Assembly (NCBI GenBank): GCA_045130275.1
Contig: JBGUPL010000014.1
Location: 1 to 64,000, forward strand
Length of the DNA: 64,000 nucleotides
Direction: 5' to 3'
Origin: F23-D06 sp045130275
Lineage (GTDB): Bacteria > Bacteroidota > Bacteroidia > Bacteroidales > WCHB1-69
A model generated the notes under the pieces. The model was given only the letters and a program-made list of their open reading frames with translations. It had not been told where the DNA came from and searched no databases. Below, piece by piece: positions 14,306 through 24,000 of the stretch (its first letter is position 1; every line of letters begins with the position of its first letter). A program made the position numbers and the translations under genes.

Positions 14306-17188
14306 ATGAAAAAGCATATCCATTGTGTTACTGTCGTTTGCGCATTACTGCTGCTCTCCCTTTTCACGGGCCTCCGCAGTCCGGACCCCAACGTCAACGT
14401 CCTCGACCGGTTGACGCTGGAGGAAAAGATTGCCCAATTGCTGATTCTCCGCGTGAATAGCACGGATAATGAACAGTATAACAAGGAGTTCGTGGAACTT
14501 GTGGCGCGTGTGCAGCCCGGTGGCGTCTGCTTCTTCAAGGGCAATCCCACCCCGGAGGCCACGCTCACCAGACGGCTGCAGGCCGTCAGCAACGTACCCC
14601 TCTTCGTGGCTATCGACGGCGAATGGGGACCTGCCATGCGCCTCGACAGTTGCGTGGCCTTCCCGCGCCAGATGACCCTCGGCGCCCTTTCCGAGGAGAA
14701 CGACTCCTTGATCTACCAGATGGGACTTGAGGTGGCCGAACAGTGCAAGGCCGTCGGCATCAACCTCAACTTCGCCCCTTGTATCGACATCAACAACAAT
14801 AGCCGCAACCCCGTGATCAACAGCCGCTCCTTTGGCGAGAACCGCGACAAGGTATGCCGCAAGGCCGCCCTCTACATGCACGGGATGCAGGACGGTGGCA
14901 TCGTTACCTCCCTCAAGCACTTCCCCGGCCACGGCGACACCGAAAGCGACTCGCACCTCGCCCTGCCTACCATCCGCAAAAGCCGCATCGATCTCGACGA
15001 GATGGAACTCTACCCCTACCGCCAACTCATTAAGGAGAACCCCGACATGGTAATGGTCGCGCACCTCAACATCCCCGCTTTGGACTCTTCTGCCAATTCG
15101 GTGTCCACGCTGTCATACGCGATTGTCTCTGACCTGCTCAAGAAAGAATTAGGGTATAACGGCTTGATTATCACTGATGCTATGGAAATGAAAGGTGTGC
15201 GCAACCAAAACCGCTTCGAAGGCGATGTGGAAATCCGCGCCTTGCTGGCCGGCGCCGACATCCTGCTGCTCCCCGGCGAAACCGACTCCGTCATCGCGGC
15301 CATCAAACGGGCGGTGGAAGAGGGTGTCATTTCCGAAGAACTCATCAATGAGCGGTGCTTACGCGTGCTGCAGTTCAAGGAAAGTCGTGGCATCACGAAC
15401 TACACTTCCACCAACAGTGCAGAAATCCACAAATGGATGAACCGTCCGGAAGCCGTTTGGGTCAACCGCCAGATCGAGGAAAAAGCCCTCACGCTGCTGA
15501 AGAACGACGACGATATGCTGCCCTTGAATGCCAAAACTGCCGGAAACACAGCGTTTCTGTGTGTCGATCGCAAGGCTTACCAGAGCGAATACAAGCGGAT
15601 CGTGGGCGAGTATAATCTTCCATATTATTATATGGACAAGAAGATATCCTCCAAGGAGCAGACCAATATCCTCACCAAACTGGCCCCGTACAAACAAGTC
15701 ATCGTGGCTTTCGGTGGCTCCAACCAACTGGGCGGTTCCGGCTACGGTATCGACATGTCGTCGGTGCGGCTGCTCAACCGATTGGCCAAGGAGAAGCAAG
15801 TGGTTCTCATCCATTTGGGGAACCCATACGCTCTCAACTACTTCGATTCGTTGACCAACTATCGCGCCGTCATCGACGCCTACCAGTTCACGCCCTCCAC
15901 CGTGGCGGCTGCCATGAAAGCCTGCTTCGGACAGATTGTCTGTGAGGGCACGCTGCCGGTCAGCATCAACGAGTACCCCGCCGGCAGTGGCATCCTGATG
16001 AGCAAATCCGTCGAGAATTTCTCCGTCTTGCCTGACAATATCACGCAACAGCTCGACAAGATGCTGCAGGACGGCATCCAGAACCACATTTACCCGGGCT
16101 GCGAAGTCATCGCCCTGCATCACGGGCAGCCAGTCTATCACAAGGCTTTCGGCTATCTCGACTACAACCGGCAGGACAAGGTGACCCCGCAAACGATGTA
16201 CGATGTGGCTTCGTTGACTAAGGTGGCGGCTACTACGCTGGCTGTCATGAAGTTGTATGATAATCACGAAATTCGCCTCACCGATAGAATCGGGAAATAC
16301 CTGCCCTATTTGGCTGGTACGGACAAAGCGAGCCTCACACTCGAGGAGTTGTTGACGCATACTTCCGGTATGCCGGCATTCATCCCGTTTTACAAATCCA
16401 TACAAGGGGACGAACGCTATCTTCGCTCCTACAAAACAGAACATTTCCAAATCCAGGTGGCGGACAACCTTTTCTTGCGCAACGACTATCCGGACACTAT
16501 TCGCTACAAGGTGGCACATTGCAAACTTAAGGAGAAAAAGTACGAATATAGCGACCTTAACTTCCTGTTGCTCAAAGATATGGTGGAAAATGTCACGATG
16601 TTGCCAATCGAGCAGTTCCTGGCTGAGAGTTATTATCAACCCATGGGGCTGGCACACACATCTTTCATGCCGTTGCAGCATGGCTTTGCCAAGCAGGAGA
16701 TTGCCCCGACGGAAAAAGATTTGCTGTTCCGCAAGCAGCTGGTGCATGGCTACGTGCATGACCAGACCTCTGCGCTGATGCGCGGAAATGCTGGCAACGC
16801 GGGTTTGTTCTCCACGGCGGAGGAGCTCGCCGCCATCTTCCTTATGCTGCAGAACGGCGGTGTCTATGAAGGAACGCGCTATCTGTCAGAGAGCACTGTG
16901 GCGGAGTTTACCAAGATGCACTATCTACACGGGTGTCAGGTACGTGGTTTCGGTTTCCATACTCCAAAAGCAACCGGAACGTCCTCCATTGTGCCCGCCG
17001 CCGCTTCCACCCGCACTTTTGGCCACCAAGGCTTCACCGGCACGGTGGTCTGGTGCGATCCTGAAGAGGAACTCATTTTCGTCTTCCTCTCCAACCGCGT
17101 CTGCCCTGACGCAGAGCCTAACAAACTAGCTAAAAGCGGAATACGGCTGAAGGTGCATGAGCTGATCTATCAAGGGGTGGGGAGGTAG
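14306..17188 (+). CDS. GH3 beta-N-acetylglucosaminidase (NagZ-like) fused to a serine beta-lactamase-fold domain
   Basis: A 960-residue exported protein. After a signal peptide (MKKHIHCVTVVCALLLLSLF) comes a GH3 N-terminal domain (about 30-360) with the NagZ hallmark KHFPGHGDTESDSHLALP near 203, whose His-Asp pair is the acid/base of GH3 glucosaminidases, and the nucleophile-bearing IITDAMEMKGV near 292. A GH3 C-terminal domain follows (about 390-570). The last 390 residues form a class C beta-lactamase/DD-peptidase fold with SLTK (about 635), YSDLN (about 747) as YxN, and HQGFTGT (about 906) as the third motif. All catalytic motifs of both halves are present. The likely job is trimming peptidoglycan sugars and peptides in the periplasm. 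This fusion is known in Bacteroidota but the substrate of the second half is not settled. Confidence 0.9.
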   Translation: MKKHIHCVTVVCALLLLSLFTGLRSPDPNVNVLDRLTLEEKIAQLLILRVNSTDNEQYNKEFVELVARVQPGGVCFFKGNPTPEATLTRRLQAVSNVPLFVAIDGEWGPAMRLDSCVAFPRQMTLGALSEENDSLIYQMGLEVAEQCKAVGINLNFAPCIDINNNSRNPVINSRSFGENRDKVCRKAALYMHGMQDGGIVTSLKHFPGHGDTESDSHLALPTIRKSRIDLDEMELYPYRQLIKENPDMVMVAHLNIPALDSSANSVSTLSYAIVSDLLKKELGYNGLIITDAMEMKGVRNQNRFEGDVEIRALLAGADILLLPGETDSVIAAIKRAVEEGVISEELINERCLRVLQFKESRGITNYTSTNSAEIHKWMNRPEAVWVNRQIEEKALTLLKNDDDMLPLNAKTAGNTAFLCVDRKAYQSEYKRIVGEYNLPYYYMDKKISSKEQTNILTKLAPYKQVIVAFGGSNQLGGSGYGIDMSSVRLLNRLAKEKQVVLIHLGNPYALNYFDSLTNYRAVIDAYQFTPSTVAAAMKACFGQIVCEGTLPVSINEYPAGSGILMSKSVENFSVLPDNITQQLDKMLQDGIQNHIYPGCEVIALHHGQPVYHKAFGYLDYNRQDKVTPQTMYDVASLTKVAATTLAVMKLYDNHEIRLTDRIGKYLPYLAGTDKASLTLEELLTHTSGMPAFIPFYKSIQGDERYLRSYKTEHFQIQVADNLFLRNDYPDTIRYKVAHCKLKEKKYEYSDLNFLLLKDMVENVTMLPIEQFLAESYYQPMGLAHTSFMPLQHGFAKQEIAPTEKDLLFRKQLVHGYVHDQTSALMRGNAGNAGLFSTAEELAAIFLMLQNGGVYEGTRYLSESTVAEFTKMHYLHGCQVRGFGFHTPKATGTSSIVPAAASTRTFGHQGFTGTVVWCDPEEELIFVFLSNRVCPDAEPNKLAKSGIRLKVHELIYQGVGR

Positions 17189-17196
17189 GCTTTAAC

Positions 17197-17266
17197 GGTT
17201 AATGGTTAAAGGTTAATGGTTAATGGTTAAAGGTTAATGGTTAAAGGTTAATGATGAATGAATGAA
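17197..17266. repeat. Heptamer array before tsaB
   Basis: Eight perfect 7-base units GGTTAAW (17197-17252), then two decayed units. The beginning of tsaB lies inside the decayed end, so the array has either supplied the tsaB start region or eroded against it. Confidence 0.9.
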
Positions 17267-17983
17267 ATGATGAAGATAATGAATCCGATTCTATTGCATA
17301 TTGAGACGGCTACGGATGTATGTTCTGTGGCATTGTCGCAGGGCGCGGAGGTCATCGGGTTGAAAGAGGAAGCCGGTGGCAACAACCACGCCAAACACCT
17401 CCTGCCGTTTGTGGATGAGGTGTTGAAGCAAGGCGGCTGCACTGTCAGTGACCTCAATGGGGTGGCAGTGAGCATCGGACCCGGTTCCTATACAGGATTG
17501 CGCATTGGGGTTTCCACCGCGAAAGGCATCGCCTACACCGCCGGCATCCCCGTGATGGCTATCAGTACGTTGGAGAGTATCGCGCAGGGAGCCAAGCAGT
17601 TATGGCGAGAGTCGAACGAAGGGGCAGTCCAGTTTGTCCCAATGATCGATGCCCGCCGCATGGAGGTCTTCACCACCCGTTTTGACTTCGACATGAATCT
17701 GTTGGAGGAGATTTCTTCCAAAATTGTGGACGAGAACACCTTTGCGGAGTTACTTTCGGAGCAGAAAGTCCTGTTTTGCGGCAACGGAATGCCCAAATGC
17801 CGCGAGTTGCTCTCCATTTGCCCCAACGCCCGCTTTGTGGACACTCCTGTCTCAGCCAAAAATATGCTCCCCGCTGCCTTGAAGAAGTGGCAAAATAATG
17901 ATTTTGAGAATGTTGCATATTTTGAACCATTTTATCTGAAGGAATATGTGGCGGCCAAACCAGTGGTGAAGGGATTGAAATAA
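17258..17983 (+). CDS. tsaB: tRNA threonylcarbamoyladenosine biosynthesis protein TsaB
   Basis: TsaB is the inactive ASKHA-fold partner of TsaD in the complex that makes t6A at tRNA position 37. The 241-residue protein shows the family start ILLHIETATDVCSVAL, HAKHLLPFVDEVL, and SIGPGSYTGLRIGVSTAKGIAYT, followed by ISTLESIAQ. The true start is unclear: in-frame ATGs at 17258 and 17279 (MNPILLHIETAT) both lie near the heptamer array, and the latter fits the family better. No Shine-Dalgarno decides it. The catalytic partner tsaD is not in the window, which is normal. Confidence 0.93.
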   Translation: MNEMMKIMNPILLHIETATDVCSVALSQGAEVIGLKEEAGGNNHAKHLLPFVDEVLKQGGCTVSDLNGVAVSIGPGSYTGLRIGVSTAKGIAYTAGIPVMAISTLESIAQGAKQLWRESNEGAVQFVPMIDARRMEVFTTRFDFDMNLLEEISSKIVDENTFAELLSEQKVLFCGNGMPKCRELLSICPNARFVDTPVSAKNMLPAALKKWQNNDFENVAYFEPFYLKEYVAAKPVVKGLK

Positions 17984-17984
17984 A

Positions 17985-18039
17985 GGTTAGAAGGTTAGAG
18001 GGTTAAATGGTTAGAAGATAACCCCCTAACCTCTTAACA
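17985..18039. repeat. Octamer array with opposed halves after tsaB
   Basis: Four units GGTTAGAA, GGTTAGAG, GGTTAAAT, GGTTAGAA followed by three units in the opposite orientation (around CCTAACCT, TTAACAAA). It begins two bases after the tsaB stop and can form an imperfect hairpin. Confidence 0.82.
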
Positions 18040-18054
18040 AATAAATCTTTCAAG

Positions 18055-18909
18055 ATGGAAGTACACGAACCGATAAAACGAGACCGGAACCTGAACATCA
18101 CGGTCATTGCCGACGACTCCCGCGTCGGAAGGGTCGCGGTGGACCATGGTGTGATGCTGGCTGAGGTGTTCCAAGCCTCGCTGACGGTCATGGCAAACTT
18201 CGGGTTCGGGTTCGGACTGCCCGAATCCCGCCATATCCCCGACGATAGTAGCTATTTGAAGGAAATCCGAGATATGGTTTCGGGGACGAAAAACAGTCAG
18301 GTTGTCACGGATTACATTTTCCCTGAAACCCTGTTCAAGTATGCGGAGGAGCATAACACGGCCATGTTTGTCATCGGGGTGGCCTATTTTCCGGAAGATC
18401 GTGCGGAGTGTTTTTTTACTGCGAAGAAAGCGCTCAAGTTCATCCGCCAGTCGCGATTTCCCGTGATGACCGTTACGGCGTATCTTGAAAGTGTCACCGA
18501 CTACAAAAACATCCTGCTTACCTTGGACATCGAGCGCCAGAACAAAGAAAAGGCATTATGGGCGGGCTATTTCAGTCGGTTCTACGGATCTGTCATCCAT
18601 ATTCTCTATCCGAAATACAAAGACGAGGGGTTGGTCAAGTTAGTGCGCGACAACGTGGATTTCGTGGAGAAGCTATACGATAATCTGGAAATATCATACG
18701 ATAAGTACCAAGTGCCATCGCAAAACCACTTGGATGCCTATGCCTTGACGGATACACACGAGTCCGGTGCCTTGGTCATCATGATGACGCGTTATTACAC
18801 GCTCGCCGATCTGCTGACGGGTCCCCGCGAGCGCAAAATCATCGGAAAGACAGGGATGCCGGTGCTGTGCATCAACCAGCGGGACGATCTTTACGTGCTT
18901 TGTACGTAG
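18055..18909 (+). CDS. Universal stress protein family protein
   Basis: A 284-residue cytosolic protein made of two UspA-type alpha/beta halves. The first opens with NITVIADDSRVGRVAVDHGVMLA and ends with FIRQSRFPVMTV; the second opens with YKNILLTLDIERQNKEKALWA and ends LLTGPRERKIIGKTGMPVLCI, which is a degenerate version of the ATP-binding G-x2-G-x9-G(S/T) region. Both halves lack a perfect nucleotide motif, so ATP binding is doubtful. UspA proteins respond to stress and starvation, but no specific role can be read here. Flanked by octamer arrays on both sides. Confidence 0.75.
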   Translation: MEVHEPIKRDRNLNITVIADDSRVGRVAVDHGVMLAEVFQASLTVMANFGFGFGLPESRHIPDDSSYLKEIRDMVSGTKNSQVVTDYIFPETLFKYAEEHNTAMFVIGVAYFPEDRAECFFTAKKALKFIRQSRFPVMTVTAYLESVTDYKNILLTLDIERQNKEKALWAGYFSRFYGSVIHILYPKYKDEGLVKLVRDNVDFVEKLYDNLEISYDKYQVPSQNHLDAYALTDTHESGALVIMMTRYYTLADLLTGPRERKIIGKTGMPVLCINQRDDLYVLCT

Positions 18910-18911
18910 TC

Positions 18912-18943
18912 GGTTTAGGAGTTTAGAAGTTTAGGGGTTTAGG
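18912..18943. repeat. Octamer array after the universal stress gene
   Basis: Four 8-base units of the form GGTTTAGG, AGTTTAGA, AGTTTAGG, GGTTTAGG, beginning two bases after the stop codon. A variant of the GGTTAGAR family. Confidence 0.82.
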
Positions 18944-18959
18944 TTGTCAATGTTTTTTA

Positions 18960-18967
18960 TATCTTTG
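18960..18967 (+). promoter_or_regulatory. Promoter -7 element (TATCTTTG)
   Basis: Exact TAnnTTTG followed by C, 25 bases before the glycosyltransferase ATG; TTG at 18944-18946 is 13 bases upstream. Confidence 0.6.
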
Positions 18968-18992
18968 CGGTCTAATTGAATCGATTGAAAAA

Positions 18993-20003
18993 ATGGCGAA
19001 ATTAGCAGTTGTCATACTCAATTGGAACGGGAGGAAGTTCTTGGAGCAGTTTCTGCCGACGTTGCTGAAGACGCTGCCGGATTATGCGGAGGCGGTGGTT
19101 TGCGACAATGCTTCCAGTGATGACTCCGTGTCGTTCATGCGGGAGCGTTTCCCGCAAGTGCGTTTGCTCCAGAATGAGCGTAACGAGGGTTTTGCGAGAG
19201 GCTACAACCTTGCTCTGCAGCAGGTTGAGGCCACTTACTACTGTCTGCTTAATTCCGACATTGAGGTGACGGAGGGTTGGATTGAACCGGTGATCGAGCA
19301 GATGGACGCGAACGAGAAAATCGCCGCGGTTCAGCCCAAGCTGCTCTCCTATTCCCGCCGCGATGAGTTCGAGTATGCCGGCGCGAGCGGCGGTTTTATT
19401 GACAAGTACGGCTATCCTTTCTGCCGTGGCCGGGTGTTCTCAAATGTGGAAAAGGATCACGGTCAATACGACACGGTGGAGGACATTTTCTGGGCGACCG
19501 GCGCTGCTATGTTCGTGCGCAGCGATGTTTACCACACTATGGGCGGTCTTGATGATGACTTTTTCGCCCACATGGAGGAGATTGACTTTTGCTGGCGCAT
19601 CAAGAACATGGGTTTCAAGATCAAGGTGAACCCAGCTTCTGTGGTTTATCATATCGGCGGCGGTACGCTTCCGAAAAACAACCCGATGAAGACGTTCCTG
19701 AACTTTCGGAACAGCCTCTATCTTCTTATCAAAAATTTGCCGGATGACCGTCTTGCCAAAACATTGATACTTAGATTTTTCCTGGATCAAGTGGCGGCAT
19801 TTTCCTTTCTCGCGCAAGGACATTTCAGGGATTTCACGGCGGTGTACAAGGCGATATTCACATTTGCCCGTACATATAAGCATTATTATGCCAAACGGAA
19901 CACCTTGCCGAAGCTTGCGTTCCAGGACTGTTATCCTGAATCTGTCGTGAAGTTGCATTATTTGAAACACAAGAAAGTTTTTGACGGAAAGTCGTTCTCA
20001 TAA
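18993..20003 (+). CDS. Family 2 glycosyltransferase
   Basis: A 336-residue GT-A glycosyltransferase of the rhamnosyl/N-acetylglucosaminyl transferase type. Evidence: opening VVILNWNGRKFLEQFLPTLL, nucleotide-binding DNASSDDSV (about 40), NEGFARGYNLAL (about 70), the metal site LNSDIEV (about 90), then GASGGFIDKYGYPFCRGR and the acceptor-side ATGAAMFVRSDVY with DDDFFAHMEEIDFCWR. A C-terminal segment with hydrophobic patches may touch the membrane. Probably builds surface polysaccharide. It precedes the 5-alpha-reductase-like gene by 11 bases, so the two form an operon. Confidence 0.9.
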   Translation: MAKLAVVILNWNGRKFLEQFLPTLLKTLPDYAEAVVCDNASSDDSVSFMRERFPQVRLLQNERNEGFARGYNLALQQVEATYYCLLNSDIEVTEGWIEPVIEQMDANEKIAAVQPKLLSYSRRDEFEYAGASGGFIDKYGYPFCRGRVFSNVEKDHGQYDTVEDIFWATGAAMFVRSDVYHTMGGLDDDFFAHMEEIDFCWRIKNMGFKIKVNPASVVYHIGGGTLPKNNPMKTFLNFRNSLYLLIKNLPDDRLAKTLILRFFLDQVAAFSFLAQGHFRDFTAVYKAIFTFARTYKHYYAKRNTLPKLAFQDCYPESVVKLHYLKHKKVFDGKSFS

Positions 20004-20014
20004 TACTGTCTAAG

Positions 20015-20803
20015 ATGGAAATTTTTGCCCAGTTTTACCACTACCTGTTGCCTGTGATGACCGTCTTGGGTGTCTTGGTGTTTATCACATTACAGTTTGT
20101 GACACCCGCTTACGGTATGACCTTCAACAACCGCTGGGGTGTGTCGGTGCGCAGCAATTTGGGTTGGTTCATGATGGAGTGCCCGGTGTTTTTCACTATG
20201 CTGGTGCTCTATTTCATTTCTTTGGGACTTAATGTGAAGCCGTTTAATGTGGTGACCTGTGTGATGTTCATCTTTTTCGAGTTCCACTATTTCCAGCGCT
20301 CGTTCATATTCCCGCTGCTGATGAAGGGACAGAGCAAGATGCCGTTGTCAATCATCATCACCGGTGCGACGTTCAACACGTTCAACGCCATCATGCAGGG
20401 CGGCTGGCTCTTCTTTTTCTCGCCAGCGGATGCCTATCCCATTAGCTGGTTCTGGTCGCCGCAGTTTATATTCGGCACGGCCTTGTTTCTGTTTGGTATG
20501 GTGGTCAATCTGCATTCCGACCGGGTGATCCGCGACTTGCGCAGCGACGTCACCGACAACAACTACTACATCCCTCACGGCTGGATGTTCCGCAAGATCA
20601 GTTCCGCCAATTATTTCGGGGAGATTTTGGAGTGGGCCGGTTTCGCCATTCTTACGTGGTCGGTGTCCGGCGCGGTGTTCCTGCTGTGGTGTATGGCCAA
20701 CATCATCCCCCGCTCCAAGGCCGTATATGCACGCTACACCCAATTCTTCGGCGAAGATTTCACATCCCTGAATCGGTATAAGATTTTCCCGTATATTTAT
20801 TAG
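20015..20803 (+). CDS. 3-oxo-5-alpha-steroid 4-dehydrogenase (SRD5A)-family membrane reductase
   Basis: A 262-residue integral membrane protein with six or seven hydrophobic segments. The family is recognised from its C-terminal NADPH-binding part: VNLHSDRVIRDLR, YIPHGWMFRKISSANYFGEILEWAGFAI, then KAVYARYTQFFGEDF and a basic-aromatic end. The upstream HYFQRSFIFPLLMKG and MTFNNRWGV segments also match. Enzymes of this family reduce the C4-C5 double bond of 3-oxo-4-ene steroids with NADPH; homologues occur widely in Bacteroidota and some act on bile acids or steroid hormones. The natural substrate here cannot be told. The array of heptamers starts exactly at its stop codon. Confidence 0.88.
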   Translation: MEIFAQFYHYLLPVMTVLGVLVFITLQFVTPAYGMTFNNRWGVSVRSNLGWFMMECPVFFTMLVLYFISLGLNVKPFNVVTCVMFIFFEFHYFQRSFIFPLLMKGQSKMPLSIIITGATFNTFNAIMQGGWLFFFSPADAYPISWFWSPQFIFGTALFLFGMVVNLHSDRVIRDLRSDVTDNNYYIPHGWMFRKISSANYFGEILEWAGFAILTWSVSGAVFLLWCMANIIPRSKAVYARYTQFFGEDFTSLNRYKIFPYIY

Positions 20804-20898
20804 CTATTAGCTATTAGCCTTTAGCCAATAGCTAATAGCCAACAGCCAACAGCCAACAGCCAACAGCCAATAGCCAATAGCCAATAGCCAACAGCCAA
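20801..20898. repeat. Fourteen-unit heptamer array starting at the 5-alpha-reductase stop
   Basis: Fourteen uninterrupted 7-base units, from TAGCTAT (twice) through TAGCCTT, TAGCCAA, TAGCTAA to many CAGCCAA and TAGCCAA. The first three bases are the stop codon of the preceding gene. The first units are near-complementary to later ones, so a hairpin can form. Confidence 0.92.
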
Positions 20899-20971
20899 CA
20901 TACACAATAAAATTAAAAATCCGCTGTTTATAAGTAATTTGCAAGACAATGCATCAACTTGGTGAAAGTTG

Positions 20972-20979
20972 TATCTTTG
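20972..20979 (+). promoter_or_regulatory. Promoter -7 element (TATCTTTG) for the TPR operon
   Basis: Exact TAnnTTTG, 35 bases before the ATG at 21015. Confidence 0.6.
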
Positions 20980-21014
20980 TTCGTTTGTAAAATAGGTTAT
21001 AATCAGTGAACTAT

Positions 21015-24000
21015 ATGAGAATATTCAAGTTTGTACTGCTGTTTATGGCAGCAGGTTTGTTTGCCGTCGAGTCTGCCGTGGCTCAGCGGACGGAGAATTT
21101 CAAGTCACCTTTGTATGAGTACCAAACGGCGGTGGATCTGTTTAACAAAGAGAAGTACGGTTCTGCGCAGCAGTATTTCAAGTATGTATATGAGAGCACT
21201 GAAGACAAGCAGCACGACCTGAAAACCAATTCGTTGTTCTACCAGGGTGTGTGCGCCGCCAAACTCGACAACCAGGATGCCGGCTATCTGCTACAGACCT
21301 TCATCGACCGATATCCGGTGCACACCTCCGTGCCGGAAGCCCGTTTCTACCTCGGACGTTTTTATTTTGCACGGAAGAACTATAAGAAAGCAATCGCGCA
21401 GTTTGAAGAGATTTACGAATCGGAAATCCAGCCTGAAAACGTGCAGGAGTATCATTTCAAAAAGGGTTATTCTTATTTTATGACGTCGGATTACGACAAC
21501 GCCAAGATGATGTTCCGGAAAGCGCGGGAGGAAGAAGGCCCTTATAAAGAACGCAGCACCTATTATCTTGCTTTCATGGCTTATCAGTCTGAACAATATG
21601 ATGCCGCATTGGAAGATTTTCTCCAACTGAAAGATAACCCTGAGTTTAAGGAAGAAGTGCCTTATTTCCTTACCCAGATCTATTTCAAGGAAGGCGAGTA
21701 TGAGAAAGTGTTGCAAGTCGCGCCGGAAGTCAGCACGCCGAAAGACAAAAACCAGTCTCAGGTGGTGCGCTGCGTGGCTCTGTCTCAATACAACCTCAAC
21801 CAGTATGAGGAAGCCGCAGAGAACTTTGACAAATTGAAGAACAACGATCAGGTGACGATGGACCGGAACGACTGGTTCGCGATGGGTTTCACGAACTACC
21901 GCGTGCGGAAGTACAATGAGGCCATTCCCGACTTTTCCCGTGCGGCCAACGACAAGCAACCCGATGCGATGACCCAGCAGTGTTATTTCCTCATCGCCGA
22001 CTGCTATATGAAGACCGGTCAGCGCACCCTTGCAGCGCAAAGTTTCAAAGAGGCTTCCAAATATGATTTCGATCCCGCCGTGAAGGAAGAGGCGATGTTC
22101 AATTATGCCAAACTGCAGTGCGAGACCTCTACCAGTCCTTTCAACAACGGTATTGAAGCTTTGCAGGAATACCTCAACCAATACCCTTATGCAAAACACA
22201 GTGAGGAGGCCGCTGACTATCTGTCGCGGATTTATCTCTCCACCAAGAACTACCAGGCAGCCATTTCCTCTATCGAAAAACTCAAGACAAAGAGCCCTGC
22301 CATCCTGAAGGCCTATCAACGTTGCACATACAACCGCGCCCTCGAGTTGATCAACAACAAGAACAACAAAGATGCCATCGCGCTGTTAAACAAGACGATA
22401 GGTTCTCCCTCAGAGAAGAAAACCCATCTGGATGCCCTCTATTGGAAAGCGGAAGCGCAGTATCGCAACGAGCAGTACAAGGACGCTTACTATTCTTTCC
22501 AAACTTATCAGAACGCTGCTGGCGCATCTTCCAATGAATATTATGTAAATTCCTTCTACTCACTTGGTTACGCGGCATTGAAAATGAAACGCTACAAGGA
22601 TGCCGGAAACTATTTCAAGACGTATTTGAATAAAACAAAGAAAACAGAAGATATTGATATTCAGGCGGATGCATCTGCCCGTTTGGCCGATTGCTATTTC
22701 ATGCAACTCGACCTCCCGAACGCTATTAAATACTACGACCAGTGCGAGCGTCTTGGACAGTCGAACGCAGACTATGCCGTATATCAGCTGGCCAAGTGCT
22801 ATGGTTACCAGAAAAACAACAATAAGAAAATTCAAACCTTGGAAAGATTGTTAAACAACTATCCTTCAACTAGTTATAAAGATGATGCAGAGTTTGACCT
22901 GGCGGTGACCTACCATACGCAAAACGATTACACGAGTGCCATCTCAGCGTATAAGTCCTTCATCAAAAATCATCCGAAGAGCCAGTACATCCGTCAGGCA
23001 CACACCCGATTGGCGCAGGCGTACCTGAACAGCGACAACCCGCAGATGGCCATCTCGACCTACAAATACGTGGTGGAAACCTATCCTGGATCGCAAGAGG
23101 CTAAAGATGCGCTTGCCAACTTGGAAACCATCTACACGGAGAACGGCAACACCAGCGAGTTCTTCGACTATGTGCGTTCCAAAAACATGAACATCTCTGC
23201 CGACCGTCAAGACTCCATCGCTTTCAAAGCTGCCGAGACCAAATACAACCGCGGCGATTGCGAGTCCTCCATCGCTGCTTGTCAGGATTATATCCGTCAG
23301 TTCCCGAACGGTTCGTTTGTGGCCAAGGCCCATTTCTTCAAAGGCGAATGCGAGTACGGTATGAGACGCTATGATGACGCATTGGCTGATTATGAGGCTA
23401 TTATCAAAAACTACAAGACAGAGTACAATGTCACAGCATTGCACAAGGCCGCTTCTATATTATATAATGACAAGAAGTATGCAAAAGCGTTGACCTACTT
23501 CAACAAGCTGATGGAGAACACCACGGCGGAAGAGGAGATAATCTATGCAAACAACGGAGCCATGCGCTGTGCCTACTTCTTGAAAGAGTACCGGTCGGCG
23601 CTGACGAGCGCGGAGAACATCATCCGTGCCAACCAGCCTGATCAGGATTTGCTGTCGGAGGCATTGCTGATTGCCGGTAATTCGGCCATGGCGCTCAATG
23701 AAGTTTCTTCTGCGAAAGGCTATTACAGCCAGCTGATGCCGAAGGGCAGCAACGACTTGTGCGCCGAAGCTGCTTACCATTTGGCTGACATCGCCCTCAA
23801 CTATGACAAGAATCTTGACGACTGCGAGGCGCGCATCAAGGCCATTCTCGGTAGCGATTACTCCTCCGAATATTGGTATGCCCGCACATTCATCCTCTAC
23901 GGCGACCTCTACAGAGCCAAAGGCAATTATTTCCAAGCCCGTCACACTTACCAGAGCATTGTGGACAATTACGGTGGTGCGGATCTGGTGAAGATGGCAC

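Noticed and set aside
15359..16759. Antisense open frame (466 codons) opposite the GH3/beta-lactamase gene
   Set aside because: Shadow of a conserved enzyme gene; no motif, start context or promoter.
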